A stretch of DNA of 64,000 nt from Patescibacteria group bacterium. GTDB lineage: Bacteria; Patescibacteria; Paceibacteria; UBA6257; 2-01-FULL-56-20. Location of the stretch: the NCBI GenBank assembly GCA_018971305.1, contig JAGXBC010000002.1, forward strand, positions 162,192-226,191. The letters run 5' to 3'. How positions within the stretch are numbered: the stretch's first letter is position 1; each line of letters opens with the position of its first letter. The notes beneath the pieces were generated by a model. It was not told where the DNA came from. It saw only the letters and a program-made list of their open reading frames with translations, and did no database searches. Made by a program: the position numbers and the translations under genes. This document shows, piece after piece, positions 51,561-59,377 of this stretch.

Positions 51561-51629
51561 ATGGCTAAAAAGAAAAAAGCGAAAAAGGCTAAGAAGAGCA
51601 AAAAGGCAGGAAAGAAGCGCCGGAGATAG
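51561..51629 (+). CDS. 22-aa Lys/Arg-rich peptide
   Basis: MAKKKKAKKAKKSKKAGKKR followed by two more Arg: 18 of 22 residues are basic or Ala-spaced basic. It has its own promoter and leader upstream and a strong terminator 8 nt after the stop, which argues for a real unit. Such a peptide would bind nucleic acid or rRNA. It resembles the basic tails of small ribosomal or histone-H1-like proteins, but no family can be assigned. Confidence 0.6.
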   Translation: MAKKKKAKKAKKSKKAGKKRRR

Positions 51630-51637
51630 TTTGCCTT

Positions 51638-51671
51638 ACCCGCTCCGATTTATGTCGGAGCGGGTTTTTTG
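51638..51671 (+). terminator. Strong terminator of the Lys-rich mini-gene
   Basis: ACCCGCTCCGA-TTTATG-TCGGAGCGGGT followed by TTTTTG. Confidence 0.92.
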
Positions 51672-51882
51672 TTGGCCGGAATTTATTTAAAGATAATATC
51701 CGAAATTAAAATTTATTCTTTTGTAACAAATTACGGGGCTGAACGACAGCGGAGTTAATAACCTGTGCATATCCACTAGGCGTAACCCCGACTTTTATTA
51801 ATAAAATAAGGGATTTCTTAATATGGCTCCGGCCTATTTTTATTTTTGACTAGATTGCTTAGTGGTGTAACATTAAATGGAA
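51672..51882. other. AT-rich intergenic stretch with DnaA-box-like sites
   Basis: No gene seen. TGTGCATAT at 51764-51772 is one mismatch from a DnaA box. Perfect matches to TTATNCACA lie just outside, at 51425-51433 (TTATGCACA) and, inverted, at 51892-51900 (TGTGGATAA). Confidence 0.35.
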
Positions 51883-51912
51883 GTGGTGAATTGTGGATAA
51901 GTTTGGGGATAA
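51883..51912 (+). promoter_or_regulatory. Probable MraZ operator
   Basis: Three direct repeats with an exact 10-nt period: GTGGTGAATT, GTGGATAAGT, TTGGGGATAA. MraZ represses its own cluster by binding tandem TGG-type repeats just upstream of mraZ, so spacing and place fit. A further GTGG stands 21 nt upstream. Confidence 0.65.
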
Positions 51913-51938
51913 ACCCCCACTTCTGTGCAGAACTCAAC

Positions 51939-52370
51939 ATGCTTCTCGGAGAATACCAACACAATTTAGATTCAAAAGGTCGGTTGGCCATCCCGGCTAA
52001 ATTTAAAGATAAGCTTGCCGGCGGAGCCATTATTACAAGGGGGATAGACAACTGCCTTTTTGTTTTTGCGACCAAAGAATGGGATATACTTGCCCAGAAA
52101 TTGGTGGCATTGCCGCTCGCCCAGGCGAATTCCAGAGCTTTCGTGCGCTTAATGCTGGCAGGGGCGATGGACGTTATTCTGGATAATCAAGGCCGCATTC
52201 TTATACCTGATTATCTGAGGACTTACGCGGATCTAAAGAAACAAGTGGTTGTCGCCGGTCTTTATAATCGCGTTGAAGTTTGGGATTCGTCGCGCTGGGC
52301 CGAATATAAAAAGAAAACAGAGGGAGCATCCGAGGAGATCGCCGAGAAATTAGGAGAGTTGGGAATTTAG
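51939..52370 (+). CDS. mraZ: Transcriptional regulator MraZ
   Basis: 143 aa from ATG 51939, matching the family's MLLGEYQHNLDSKGRLAIPA start; the longer frame would include the operator repeats. Two SpoVT/AbrB-like halves are visible, with DSKGRLAIPAKF and DNQGRILIPDYLR as the paired DxKGRxxIP motifs. First gene of the division and cell wall cluster. Confidence 0.95.
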   Translation: MLLGEYQHNLDSKGRLAIPAKFKDKLAGGAIITRGIDNCLFVFATKEWDILAQKLVALPLAQANSRAFVRLMLAGAMDVILDNQGRILIPDYLRTYADLKKQVVVAGLYNRVEVWDSSRWAEYKKKTEGASEEIAEKLGELGI

Positions 52371-52393
52371 TTTTTAGATGCGGAGCATGAGAC

Positions 52394-53353
52394 ATGGAGC
52401 AAATCAATAATGTTTCAAGTTCCGAACTACGGGTTTCAAAACATAATCCGGTTCTTTTAAAAGAAGTTATAGATTTTTTAAAACCTGAGCAAAGAGATTT
52501 CTTCGTTGATGGAACTCTTGATGGGGGAGGGCACGCAGCCGTGATTTTGGAAAAAATTTTGCCCGAGGGAAAGTTTCTCGGGATAGATTGGGATGGAGAA
52601 ATGATCCGGCGGACAAGAGAAAGATTTTCTGCGAACCCCAATGTAGGGGCAAGAATGTCAAAGCAGATTTTCTTTGAACAGGGTAATTATGCGGATCTGC
52701 CAAAAATTTTACAGAATGAAAATTTTGGCAAAGCCGACGGCCTGCTCTTGGATTTGGGATTTTCTTCGGAGCAGTTGGAAAATTCCCGACGCGGATTCGG
52801 TTTTTCTAAATCTTTCGGACAAGAGCCGCTCCTGATGACCTACAACGATAGCCGCCCGCCCGTGAGAGAGATTCTCCGCAGTATCAAGGAAGAAGATCTG
52901 GCTAAAATAATTTTTGATCTGAGTGGCGAAAAATTTTCCAAGAGAATAGCTCGCGCGATTAAAGAACGGGGAAGGATAAAACCTTTAGTAACGAGCGGGG
53001 AGCTGGCGGAGACCATACGCGCAGCCGTTCCTGGAAATTACGAAAGAGGCAGAATTAATCCTGCAACAAGAACCTTTCAGGCACTGAGAATATACGCGAA
53101 TGATGAACTTAATAATTTACGCAAGGTTCTCGGTGATTTGCCTAAAATATTAAATCTGGGAGGCAGAGTAGCGGTCATCAGTTTCCATTCGCTGGAAGAT
53201 AAGATTGTTAAAGAAAATTTCAGAGAAATGGAAAAATCGGGGCAAGTGAAGATTTTGACAAAAAAACCGATTACATCGTCCGCGGAGGAGATAGCAAGTA
53301 ATCCGCGGAGCAGGTCTGCGAAATTGCGTGCCGCACAATTCATCGGTCTGTAA
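52394..53353 (+). CDS. rsmH: 16S rRNA (cytosine-1402-N4)-methyltransferase
   Basis: A 319-aa SAM-dependent enzyme. HNPVLLKEVIDFLKP and VDGTLDGGGHAAVILEKI (SAM motif I, Gly-rich) are at the N-terminus; LLLDLGFSSEQLENSRRGFG and INPATRTFQALRIYANDEL are family landmarks. It methylates C1402 in the ribosomal P-site. It follows mraZ by 23 nt, the standard order. Confidence 0.95.
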   Translation: MEQINNVSSSELRVSKHNPVLLKEVIDFLKPEQRDFFVDGTLDGGGHAAVILEKILPEGKFLGIDWDGEMIRRTRERFSANPNVGARMSKQIFFEQGNYADLPKILQNENFGKADGLLLDLGFSSEQLENSRRGFGFSKSFGQEPLLMTYNDSRPPVREILRSIKEEDLAKIIFDLSGEKFSKRIARAIKERGRIKPLVTSGELAETIRAAVPGNYERGRINPATRTFQALRIYANDELNNLRKVLGDLPKILNLGGRVAVISFHSLEDKIVKENFREMEKSGQVKILTKKPITSSAEEIASNPRSRSAKLRAAQFIGL

Positions 53354-53435
53354 CTATTTGTTTGCAGAATCAATAAACACCACATCGTAATAAAGATTTA
53401 ATACAATATTTAACCTATAAAACCCAAGTCAAACC

Positions 53436-53753
53436 ATGACATTTATACAACCACCAAAAAATAAAGGTTTTTTGAACAAAATAATGGCACTTTTGGCTGT
53501 TTCAATGGCCTTGGGCGTGATTTGGTTGATTGTTATCTATAACAAATCTGTTACCTTAGATCACAATATTTCTCAAATGAATAATGAATTTCAGATAATA
53601 CAGTCACAAAACGCGGAGCTAAAAGATGAGATCATTAAGGTAGCCGACACAAAAAATTCTGCTGATTTAATTAGTCAAAACAATCTAATTCAGGATAAAA
53701 ACCCCCAATATTTTGAAATTAATAAACAATGGTCCCTCGCTTCTCAATACTGA
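53436..53753 (+). CDS. ftsL: FtsL-like cell division protein
   Basis: 105 aa. A short cytosolic N-terminus, one membrane helix (residues 14-35) and an extracytoplasmic coiled coil (about 38-70). FtsL is poorly conserved, so the call rests on topology, size and its place between rsmH and ftsI. Its 3' end overlaps ftsI by 25 nt. Confidence 0.75.
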   Translation: MTFIQPPKNKGFLNKIMALLAVSMALGVIWLIVIYNKSVTLDHNISQMNNEFQIIQSQNAELKDEIIKVADTKNSADLISQNNLIQDKNPQYFEINKQWSLASQY

Positions 53754-55378
53754 TCGGAGGATTTTCTCTGCTTTATTCTTTACTTTTATTTAATTTGTAT
53801 CAGGTACAGCTTGTTAAGGGCGGCGATTACCTGGCGCGGGCGCAATCCGAATATTTAGCTCAGGGATCTTTGCAGGCAAACAGGGGTATGATTTATTTTA
53901 CCGATAAAAACGGCAACCATCTTCCCGCGGCTCTCAATAAAGATTTCCCGATTATTTACGCTGTTCCTAAATCTGTTTCCGATCCGCAGGAAGCCGCAAA
54001 TATGTTGGCGCCGATTTTAAACGAAGCAGCCGATTCCTTAACCGCAACTCTCTCCAAGCCAAACGACTCTTATGAAGTTTTGGTAAATAAAGCCAGTGAC
54101 GATGAAGCGCAATTTGTGAATGCCCTGGGATTGAAAGGAATATATATTGATACCGAACCAGGACGTTTCTACCCGTTGGGCGCAACGGCTTCGCAGGCGC
54201 TCGGATACGTTGGTCCGTCCAAAGATCAGATAAACGACCAGGGACACTATGGCCTGGAAGAATTTTATAATTCGGAACTTGCCGGTTCCGCTGGTAATGC
54301 TTCCGGGGGCAAATCGGTCCAAGCGGTTTCTGGTCAGGATTTAATTTTAACCATAGATCCGAACATACAGATTCAATCCGAAAAAATATTGAGCGACCTG
54401 ATAAAAAATCAAAGCGCTACGGGCGGCAGTATTATTGTGGAAGAGCCATCAACAGGAAAAATCTTGGCCATAGCCAGTCTTCCGGATTTTGACCCTAATA
54501 ACTATTCCGGTGCGTCTATGGCCGATTTTATAAATCCTGTTACCCAGCATGTTTACGAACCAGGATCTGTTTTTAAGGTCGTGACGATGGCGGCCGGCAT
54601 TGATACGGGTAAAATTACCCCACAAACGACATATTACGATACGGGCAGTCTGACTATTAATGGCAGAACTATAACCAATTATGATTTACATACGCATGGT
54701 GCGTATGGCAAAGCCACAATGACTAATGTCATAGAGCATTCTATCAACACGGGAGCCGTGTTTGCCGAAAGTAAAATCGGCAATAGCGTCTTTACTGATT
54801 ACTTAAAGAATTTCGGATTTTCCGAAGTTACGGGCATAGATCTTCCGGGGGAGGTAAGCGGTAATTTGCGCCAACTTAATCCGAAGGCCCGAAACATAAG
54901 TTTTGCCACAGCATCTTATGGACAGGGAGTAGCCGTTACTCCATTAGAACTTATCAATTCAATGGCAGCCATCGCGAACGGCGGTAATTTAATGAGGCCA
55001 TATCTTAATTCGGCGCTGTCTCCTAAAATTTTGCGCAATGTAATCAGCGAAAATACCGCGAAGCAAGTTACGCAGATGATGATCTCTGCCGTTGATAAAG
55101 CCGAAGTGACAAAAATAAACGGATTCAGCGTTGCCGGAAAAACTGGCACAGCATTCATTCCCGATTTTAAGAACGGGGGTTATACTGACAATGTTATAGA
55201 CAGTTATGTCGGCTTTGCTCCGGCGAGCGATCCAAAATTTATAGCTTTAATAAAAATTGATACGCTACCGAGCACATCCCTCGCGGCTATGAGCGTTGTG
55301 CCGGCGTTCAGGGATTTGGCCCAATATATTCTGAATTATTACGGTACGCCGCCGGACAGGATTAGCGTCAGTAATTAA
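53729..55378 (+). CDS. ftsI: Penicillin-binding protein 2/3 (FtsI-type transpeptidase)
   Basis: 549 aa. An N-terminal membrane helix (about residues 5-24), dimerisation domain, and transpeptidase domain with EPGSVFKVV (active Ser near residue 280), HSINTGA (SxN) and VAGKTGTA (KTG). It crosslinks septal peptidoglycan outside the membrane. No PASTA domains. Gene order supports ftsI rather than an elongation PBP2. Confidence 0.93.
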   Translation: MVPRFSILIGGFSLLYSLLLFNLYQVQLVKGGDYLARAQSEYLAQGSLQANRGMIYFTDKNGNHLPAALNKDFPIIYAVPKSVSDPQEAANMLAPILNEAADSLTATLSKPNDSYEVLVNKASDDEAQFVNALGLKGIYIDTEPGRFYPLGATASQALGYVGPSKDQINDQGHYGLEEFYNSELAGSAGNASGGKSVQAVSGQDLILTIDPNIQIQSEKILSDLIKNQSATGGSIIVEEPSTGKILAIASLPDFDPNNYSGASMADFINPVTQHVYEPGSVFKVVTMAAGIDTGKITPQTTYYDTGSLTINGRTITNYDLHTHGAYGKATMTNVIEHSINTGAVFAESKIGNSVFTDYLKNFGFSEVTGIDLPGEVSGNLRQLNPKARNISFATASYGQGVAVTPLELINSMAAIANGGNLMRPYLNSALSPKILRNVISENTAKQVTQMMISAVDKAEVTKINGFSVAGKTGTAFIPDFKNGGYTDNVIDSYVGFAPASDPKFIALIKIDTLPSTSLAAMSVVPAFRDLAQYILNYYGTPPDRISVSN

Positions 55379-55400
55379 TCAAGTTTCTTATTTCACGACA

Positions 55401-56738
55401 ATGAATAATATATCATCGGCAACAGAGGGGGGTCTTGAGAAAGAACGCAGGGTGCATTCCTCCCGGGATTCTGTATCTATGAAATTTATCAAATATGTTT
55501 TGCGGCGTTTGGCGCGTCTTATAATTTGGCGTTATCGCCCCGGCATAGTTGGCATAACTGGCAGCGTCGGTAAAACCTCCACTAAACTTGCAATAGAGGC
55601 GGTTCTAAAAAAAGAGCGTAAAGTGAGGGCATCAAGCTTCAGTCTAAATGATGCCATAGGATTACCACTGACCATCTTGGGCGAATGGGACGAAGTAAAG
55701 TTGTTCAGCCGCGAATATAAATCCGGAGAGAATCGATCAAAGAAGATATTTTTTCTGGTTAAGGTTGTGGTGACCTCCGTTTTACGCTTGATTTTCCGCT
55801 CTCAATATCCTGAAATTTTGATTTTGGAGTATGGCGCCGATCATCCCGGCGATTTGAAATATTTATTGGATATCGCCCGGCCGAATTTGAGCGTGATCAC
55901 GGCCATCGGCGACATTCCCGTCCATGTGGAATTTTTTAGCGGACCAGAAGAGGTGGCAAGGGAAAAATCACGGTTGATAGAATATCTGCCGTCGGCCGGA
56001 TTTGCTATTCTGAACTTTGACGACGAATCTGTAATGAATCTAAAAGAAAGAACTCGCGCCCATCTGATGACTTTCGGTTTCGCGAGAGGCGCGGAAATAA
56101 GGATTACGGCTTTTGAAAATCGTAAGGGCGAAGGAAAGCCGCTCGGGATTTCCTTTAAGCTGGAATACGGAGGAGGATTCGTTCCCGTCCGGCTCGACGG
56201 CGTTTTTGGCAAGTCCCAGGCATATTCCGCAGCAGCAGCCGCTTGCGTAGGTTTGGTTTTTGGAATGAACCTGGTAAAAATTTCCGAAGCTCTCAAATAT
56301 TACGTCCCGGCGGATTCTCGCATGCAGCTTATGCCGGGGATAAAATATACTTATGTTATCGACGACTCTTATAATGCGAGCCCCTTGTCTATGCACGCGG
56401 CCCTAGACACCTTGCGCGGTTTGCCGGGGAATCGCAAAATAGCTGTTTTGGGAGATATGTTGGAAATCGGTAAATATACAATTGAAGCGCACGAGCGCGT
56501 GGGGCGTTTGGTCGCCAAGATAGCGGACATTCTTATTACGGTAGGTCCGCGAGCGAAATTTATCGCAGAAGCCGCGCGGGATAACGGTTTAAGAAAAAGA
56601 TATATCTATTCCTTTGATACTGCTGACGAGGCGAAGAGCGCTGTTCAGGACTTGATAAAAAAAGGCGATTTGATTTTAATTAAGGCGTCGCACGCAATGG
56701 AGTTGCATAAAGTTGTGGAGGAGATAAAAGCTTTTTAA
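55401..56738 (+). CDS. murF: Mur ligase, MurF-type
   Basis: A 445-aa ATP-dependent ligase. The P-loop is GITGSVGKTSTK (about residues 53-64); the central domain has EYGADHPGDLKYL and later VIDDSYNASPLSMHAAL, the DxYNAxP signature of MurF, which adds D-Ala-D-Ala to the UDP-MurNAc tripeptide. The first 25 residues are poorly conserved, and ATG 55491 (MKFIKYVLRRL) is a possible later start. The cluster stops here; murE, mraY and murG are not in this window. Confidence 0.88.
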   Translation: MNNISSATEGGLEKERRVHSSRDSVSMKFIKYVLRRLARLIIWRYRPGIVGITGSVGKTSTKLAIEAVLKKERKVRASSFSLNDAIGLPLTILGEWDEVKLFSREYKSGENRSKKIFFLVKVVVTSVLRLIFRSQYPEILILEYGADHPGDLKYLLDIARPNLSVITAIGDIPVHVEFFSGPEEVAREKSRLIEYLPSAGFAILNFDDESVMNLKERTRAHLMTFGFARGAEIRITAFENRKGEGKPLGISFKLEYGGGFVPVRLDGVFGKSQAYSAAAAACVGLVFGMNLVKISEALKYYVPADSRMQLMPGIKYTYVIDDSYNASPLSMHAALDTLRGLPGNRKIAVLGDMLEIGKYTIEAHERVGRLVAKIADILITVGPRAKFIAEAARDNGLRKRYIYSFDTADEAKSAVQDLIKKGDLILIKASHAMELHKVVEEIKAF

Positions 56739-56774
56739 ATCAATTACCCGTTGCGACAATTATTGTTTGTGTAT

Positions 56775-56846
56775 GGCCTCATCGTCTAGTGGCCAGGACA
56801 GGCGGTTCTCATCCGCCAAACAGGGGTTCGATTCCCCTTGGGGCTA
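56775..56846 (+). tRNA. tRNA-Glu(CUC)
   Basis: 72 nt. Acceptor GGCCTCA/TGGGGCT with A73, anticodon arm GGCGG-TTCTCAT-CCGCC, T-arm AGGGG-TTCGATT-CCCCT. A serine-recombinase gene fragment reads antisense into it. Confidence 0.92.
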
Positions 56847-57486
56847 CCGTTTGAGTTTTCGAGGCGGTTTGCGACCTCGCGAAACGCTGGAGCCAGCGTC
56901 ACTTCTACGTTTTTTTGCTGGACCCACCGGTTCGAGGTGACGATTTGAAGCAAATCACGTTTTTCTTCGGGTAATGCCAATTTGTATTGGAAATACGCGC
57001 TTCCTGCGAGTTCGAGGAATTCTGACAGGCGGTCCGGAATTAAGTGCCCGTTCGCCTGCAATTCGCGAAGGGATTCCTCTGCCTGTTTCTGCTCCAGAAG
57101 CAACCCTGTCTTCCGTCGTTCAAAGAGATCCTTCTCAATGGTGCCATCTATAAAGGCATCGGTCAGGCGATTCAGGCGGTCATGCAGACTGCCGAGGCTG
57201 AGACGCAATGCGTTGACGTGCACTTCGCGGTCGGTCCGCCACGTTTCCTTGAGATGCGCTACTTTTGCCTTCAAGTAAGCGCGTTCTTCGTCCGTGAATC
57301 GAAGAGGACCGAGCGCTCGCAGCATTTCCTGTTCAACCGCTTCTTCGCGAATACACGTGGGAGCGCAGGTAGCACTCTGGCAGCGGTAGTACACGTGATT
57401 CTTGTGCTCCTCAGCGATGGCCGAGTAGCCGCACCGCCGACATTTCAAGAGACGGCGGAAAAGGAATTGGTGCCGCCCTGTCCGGG
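56786..57486 (-). pseudogene. C-terminal part of a large serine recombinase (integrase)
   Basis: About 230 codons remain. HQFLFRRLLKCRRCGYSAIA plus YYRCQSATCAPTC is the recombinase zinc ribbon, followed by a coiled coil (REEAVEQ..; LHDRLNRLTDAFIDGTIEKD) that large serine recombinases use for synapsis. The resolvase N-terminal catalytic domain with its Ser is absent; upstream the IS begins. The last 16-20 codons are antisense to tRNA-Glu, as expected if the tRNA 3' region is the attachment site. Confidence 0.8.
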
Positions 57487-58325
57487 TGACCCGGACCCCG
57501 TATATTAGACACAAAGGTCGAAAAACAATTACCATTGTGTCATGAGCAACAAAACAGGGCATCGGGTGCCCAAAGAAATGAAAGCGGACATCCTCCGCCG
57601 CGTGAAGGAGGAAGGCGTTTCGGTCGCGCAGGCAGCCAAAGACCACGGCCTCGGCGCGAACCGCAAGCGGACGAAGCGGGTCATGAGATTGTTCGGAGTG
57701 AGGCCCTACCGGCGGAAAGGCAAACGATACCGAAAATCCAAGGCAACACGGGCATATCCCAACCTTCTTCTCACGGTCGCTCCTTCGTACGCGAACCACG
57801 TTTGGGTGGCCGACTTCACGGAGATGATCCAGCATGGCAAGAAGGTGTACGTGGCGACTATCATTGATTTGTTTACCAGGCAGACGATGGGCGTCCACGT
57901 GGGCACCAGGAAAGGGTCTGCACTCACGATCCAGGCCTTGGCCAATGCGTTGTTCCATCATCCAAGGCCGACCATCTTCCACTCGGACAACGGGAGAGAG
58001 TACGACGCGAAAGCGTTCATCGCATTACTTGAGATGTGGGGTATCACGATCTCGCGGTCGCGGCCCGGCTGCCCGTGGGAGAACGGATACCAGGAATCGT
58101 TCTATGGCAAGTTCAAGGTGGACTTCGGCGATCCCAACAGGTTCAGCACCTTGGGCGAGTTCGTGGCCGCGATCTACCGCACGATCTGGGAATACAACCA
58201 TACGAGGATACACTCCGCGCTCAAGATGCCCCCGTCGGTGTTTGCCGAGAAGATGACGTCGTGAGGAAACAAAAAACGGCGCAAAAAGTCGCCGAAATAC
58301 TGTCTAACAAAAGGGGTCCTTTACA
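57487..58325 (+). mobile_element. IS3-like insertion sequence (839 bp)
   Basis: Imperfect terminal inverted repeats start with TG: TGACCCGGACCCC..TTAGACA at the left and, inverted at the right end, TGTAAAGGACCCC..TTAGACA. The internal region is clearly GC-richer than the host. No short target duplication is visible next to the ends, suggesting later rearrangement. It is shorter than the usual 1.2-1.3 kb of IS3 elements. Confidence 0.8.
57542..58264 (+). CDS. IS3-family transposase, fused and internally deleted
   Basis: 240 aa. The N-terminus (VPKEMKADILRRVKEEGVSV plus AQAAKDHG) is the OrfA helix-turn-helix start. It passes directly into LGANRKRTKRVMRLFGVRPY, the OrfB HTH_21 segment, so about 80-100 residues of OrfA end and OrfB start are missing. 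The DDE core is complete: WVADFTEM (D), FHSDNGREYD (D), PWENGYQESFY (E). It reads as one frame without the normal programmed frameshift. Activity is doubtful. Confidence 0.82.
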   Translation: MSNKTGHRVPKEMKADILRRVKEEGVSVAQAAKDHGLGANRKRTKRVMRLFGVRPYRRKGKRYRKSKATRAYPNLLLTVAPSYANHVWVADFTEMIQHGKKVYVATIIDLFTRQTMGVHVGTRKGSALTIQALANALFHHPRPTIFHSDNGREYDAKAFIALLEMWGITISRSRPGCPWENGYQESFYGKFKVDFGDPNRFSTLGEFVAAIYRTIWEYNHTRIHSALKMPPSVFAEKMTS

Positions 58326-58410
58326 GTGCAAGAAATACGGGATCAAGAATCTATAGAGTTGCCTGGGCGGATGGCTATGAACCTATTTGATATAGTGATA
58401 TCGTCAAGAC

Positions 58411-58995
58411 ATGAATAAAAATAAAATAGCATTATCGACAACTTTAATCGGAGTATGCGCCTTAGCAGGCTATATTCTCTATGAGAGCAACTTGTTGCCG
58501 GGGTTCTCTCGGTTTTTACCGAATTGTCTTAGATTTCAAACCGGTACGGGAGTTTTAGAAGTCACATATCCTCCTCAATTTATCGACGTATCGGATTACG
58601 GTGATGCTGAAAATGCTATTCGCATCAAGAGACGCGATTCGATAAATCAAAGCGAGCCCGCAAATGAAGGATATATTCTGGGAGCCGATTCCGCGCCCGG
58701 CGAAGATGTCCCATTCCTTCTCAGCGGAAAATATATGGGACTAAAATTTTCTTCGTCAACGTTGAATGGCTACGAAGCCGCATATTCTAGCTCAACAGAT
58801 GCAAGTTCGACTAAATATAACGACTACGTAGTTTCTGCGGGTGATACTGATATACATGTGTTCTATGAAGAATTTCCAGAGATGGCTTCATCTGATTATG
58901 AACTCTTAGATCAAATGCTCCATACCATTAAGATAAGGACTGCCACGAATTATTTAAGAATTCCGCAAATCGTAAAGTGCGCGCAAACGTTGTAA
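58411..58995 (+). CDS. Membrane-anchored exported protein (194 aa)
   Basis: An N-terminal hydrophobic helix (residues 7-25) suggests an anchor or uncleaved signal. The outer part is beta-rich with VLEVTYPPQFIDVSDYGDAE and VFYEEFPEMASSDYELLDQM, similar in style to PsbP-like surface proteins. No firm family. TATAGT lies 15 nt before the ATG. Confidence 0.65.
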   Translation: MNKNKIALSTTLIGVCALAGYILYESNLLPGFSRFLPNCLRFQTGTGVLEVTYPPQFIDVSDYGDAENAIRIKRRDSINQSEPANEGYILGADSAPGEDVPFLLSGKYMGLKFSSSTLNGYEAAYSSSTDASSTKYNDYVVSAGDTDIHVFYEEFPEMASSDYELLDQMLHTIKIRTATNYLRIPQIVKCAQTL

Positions 58996-59226
58996 GTCTT
59001 AGCGAGGGGAGGATTTGAACGTTTAGTGCTGGCTCAAATTCATGAGCCTTGGTGACGAAGTGCTTTTTTGTTCCCACGACAAAATCGCCCACCTTTTCAA
59101 GCTGAGTTCTTGCTGTAGGATGGGGAAGAATCCCTTAATTCGCGGGCGCTATCTCGTCAGTGAAATGCTTGAGGAGGCGTTCCAGGAGCCCATCCAAAGT
59201 TCGAGGTACGTCCCGATACGGGCTAC
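58996..59226. other. Gene-free stretch with a tRNA-arm-like fragment
   Basis: The minus strand near 58997-59020 reads GTTCAAATCCTCCCCTCGCT, a T-arm plus acceptor-like end without a cloverleaf. No convincing ORF follows up to the 59227 hairpin. Confidence 0.35.
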
Positions 59227-59268
59227 TGATACGAAAACCACTTCCGAAAGGAGGTGGTTTTCGTATCA
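59227..59268 (+). repeat. 19-bp hairpin with GAAA tetraloop
   Basis: TGATACGAAAACCACTTCC (59227-59245), loop GAAA, then GGAGGTGGTTTTCGTATCA (59250-59268); one G-U pair, otherwise perfect. It is far longer than the terminators here and has no U-tract. Confidence 0.8.
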
Positions 59269-59377
59269 TGTTGTTCATAGAGGAATCGTAAAGGGGCGCT
59301 GTTTTAATTATTGCGCCACATGTCATTTTGCTTTACTCTTTAATATAGAAATTTTCCTTTGATAAAGGAGTGTAGAG

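Noticed and set aside
57487..57982. N-terminal 165 codons of the long minus-strand frame that contains the recombinase remnant
   Set aside because: They are antisense to the IS transposase and show no recombinase similarity, so the remnant was limited to the part left of the IS.
57834..58256. 140-codon plus-strand frame inside the transposase
   Set aside because: Arg/Ser-rich out-of-frame shadow in GC-rich DNA; the DDE frame explains the sequence.
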